Positions 63,914 to 64,000 of a DNA stretch of 64,000 nucleotides are shown in pieces. This DNA comes from Halorussus pelagicus (GTDB lineage Archaea; Halobacteriota; Halobacteria; Halobacteriales; Haladaptataceae), in contig NZ_CP035119.1 of assembly GCF_004087835.1 (NCBI RefSeq), positions 682,001 to 746,000 of the forward strand, given 5' to 3'. The position numbers were made by a program, and so were the translations under genes. The notes under the pieces were generated by a model. That model had not been told where the DNA came from. It saw nothing but the letters and a program-made list of their open reading frames with translations, and searched no databases. Position 1 is the first letter of the stretch, and every line of letters starts with the position of its first letter.

Positions 63914-64000
63914 GGAAGCCGACAGCACTCGCGGGAAAGCGGCGCGCCAGCGGTAGCTACGCCAGCGGTTCAGACGGCCGCGACCGGTCGTACGTCTCCC

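Noticed and set aside
1-64000. CRISPR arrays or insertion-sequence transposases
   Set aside because: No regularly spaced repeat array and no transposase-like frame was seen anywhere in the window, despite the CARF-like regulator.

Overview
The window reads as a chromosomal segment of a haloarchaeon (class Halobacteria). GC content is high, proteins are strongly acidic, transcripts look mostly leaderless with TATA-like elements 25-35 bases before start codons, and exported proteins use Tat signals. One tRNA gene (elongator Met) carries a typical archaeal anticodon-loop intron. Genus cannot be fixed from the sequence alone.

Layout. 1-5.1 kb: truncated Bat-type regulator, a lone 2-oxoacid dehydrogenase E1 alpha, a TrkA-type nucleotide-binding protein between two stand-alone AsnC ligand-binding (RAM) proteins, and an orphan ATP-grasp ligase. 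5.1-5.5 kb: repeat-rich gap with a tRNA-Leu gene and a nearby copy of its 3' end. 5.6-12.4 kb: cyclophilin and a five-gene peptide ABC transporter operon on the minus strand. 12.4-25 kb: mixed housekeeping genes (RNase H-like, CBS, EamA exporter, aldo/keto reductase, KaiC-like ATPase, NAD kinase, MptA, PyrF, HAD, DUF2240). 25-31 kb: a pilin, a CARF-like/wHTH regulator, a DUF1405 membrane protein, an FNT-UspA-UspA fusion, PdxS. 31-35 kb: ThrB, then adk, DUF106 (archaeal Oxa1/YidC-like), cmk and cbf5. 35-41.5 kb: desuccinylase-like enzyme, tRNA-Pro, an AT-rich accessory stretch (BKACE, unknown protein, methyltransferase) and IlvD. 41.6-50 kb: GH15 glucoamylase, MurG-like glycosyltransferase, beta-RFAP synthase, HTR-like protein, a MazF-like toxin with wHTH partner, Mch cyclohydrolase, MTH1187-family protein, tRNA-Gly. 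50.2-63.1 kb: one long S10/spc-type ribosomal protein operon from a SPOUT methyltransferase and uL3 through uL15, followed by a HAD phosphatase.

Most of the window is core haloarchaeal content. The stretches that deserve a second look are the toxin pair with three tandem 10-base repeats over its promoter, the CARF-like regulator with no CRISPR in sight, the three methanopterin-type enzymes in a presumed non-methanogen, the FNT-UspA fusion, the 75-residue low-complexity insertion in the RNase P protein, and the AT-rich divergent promoter near 38.8 kb.
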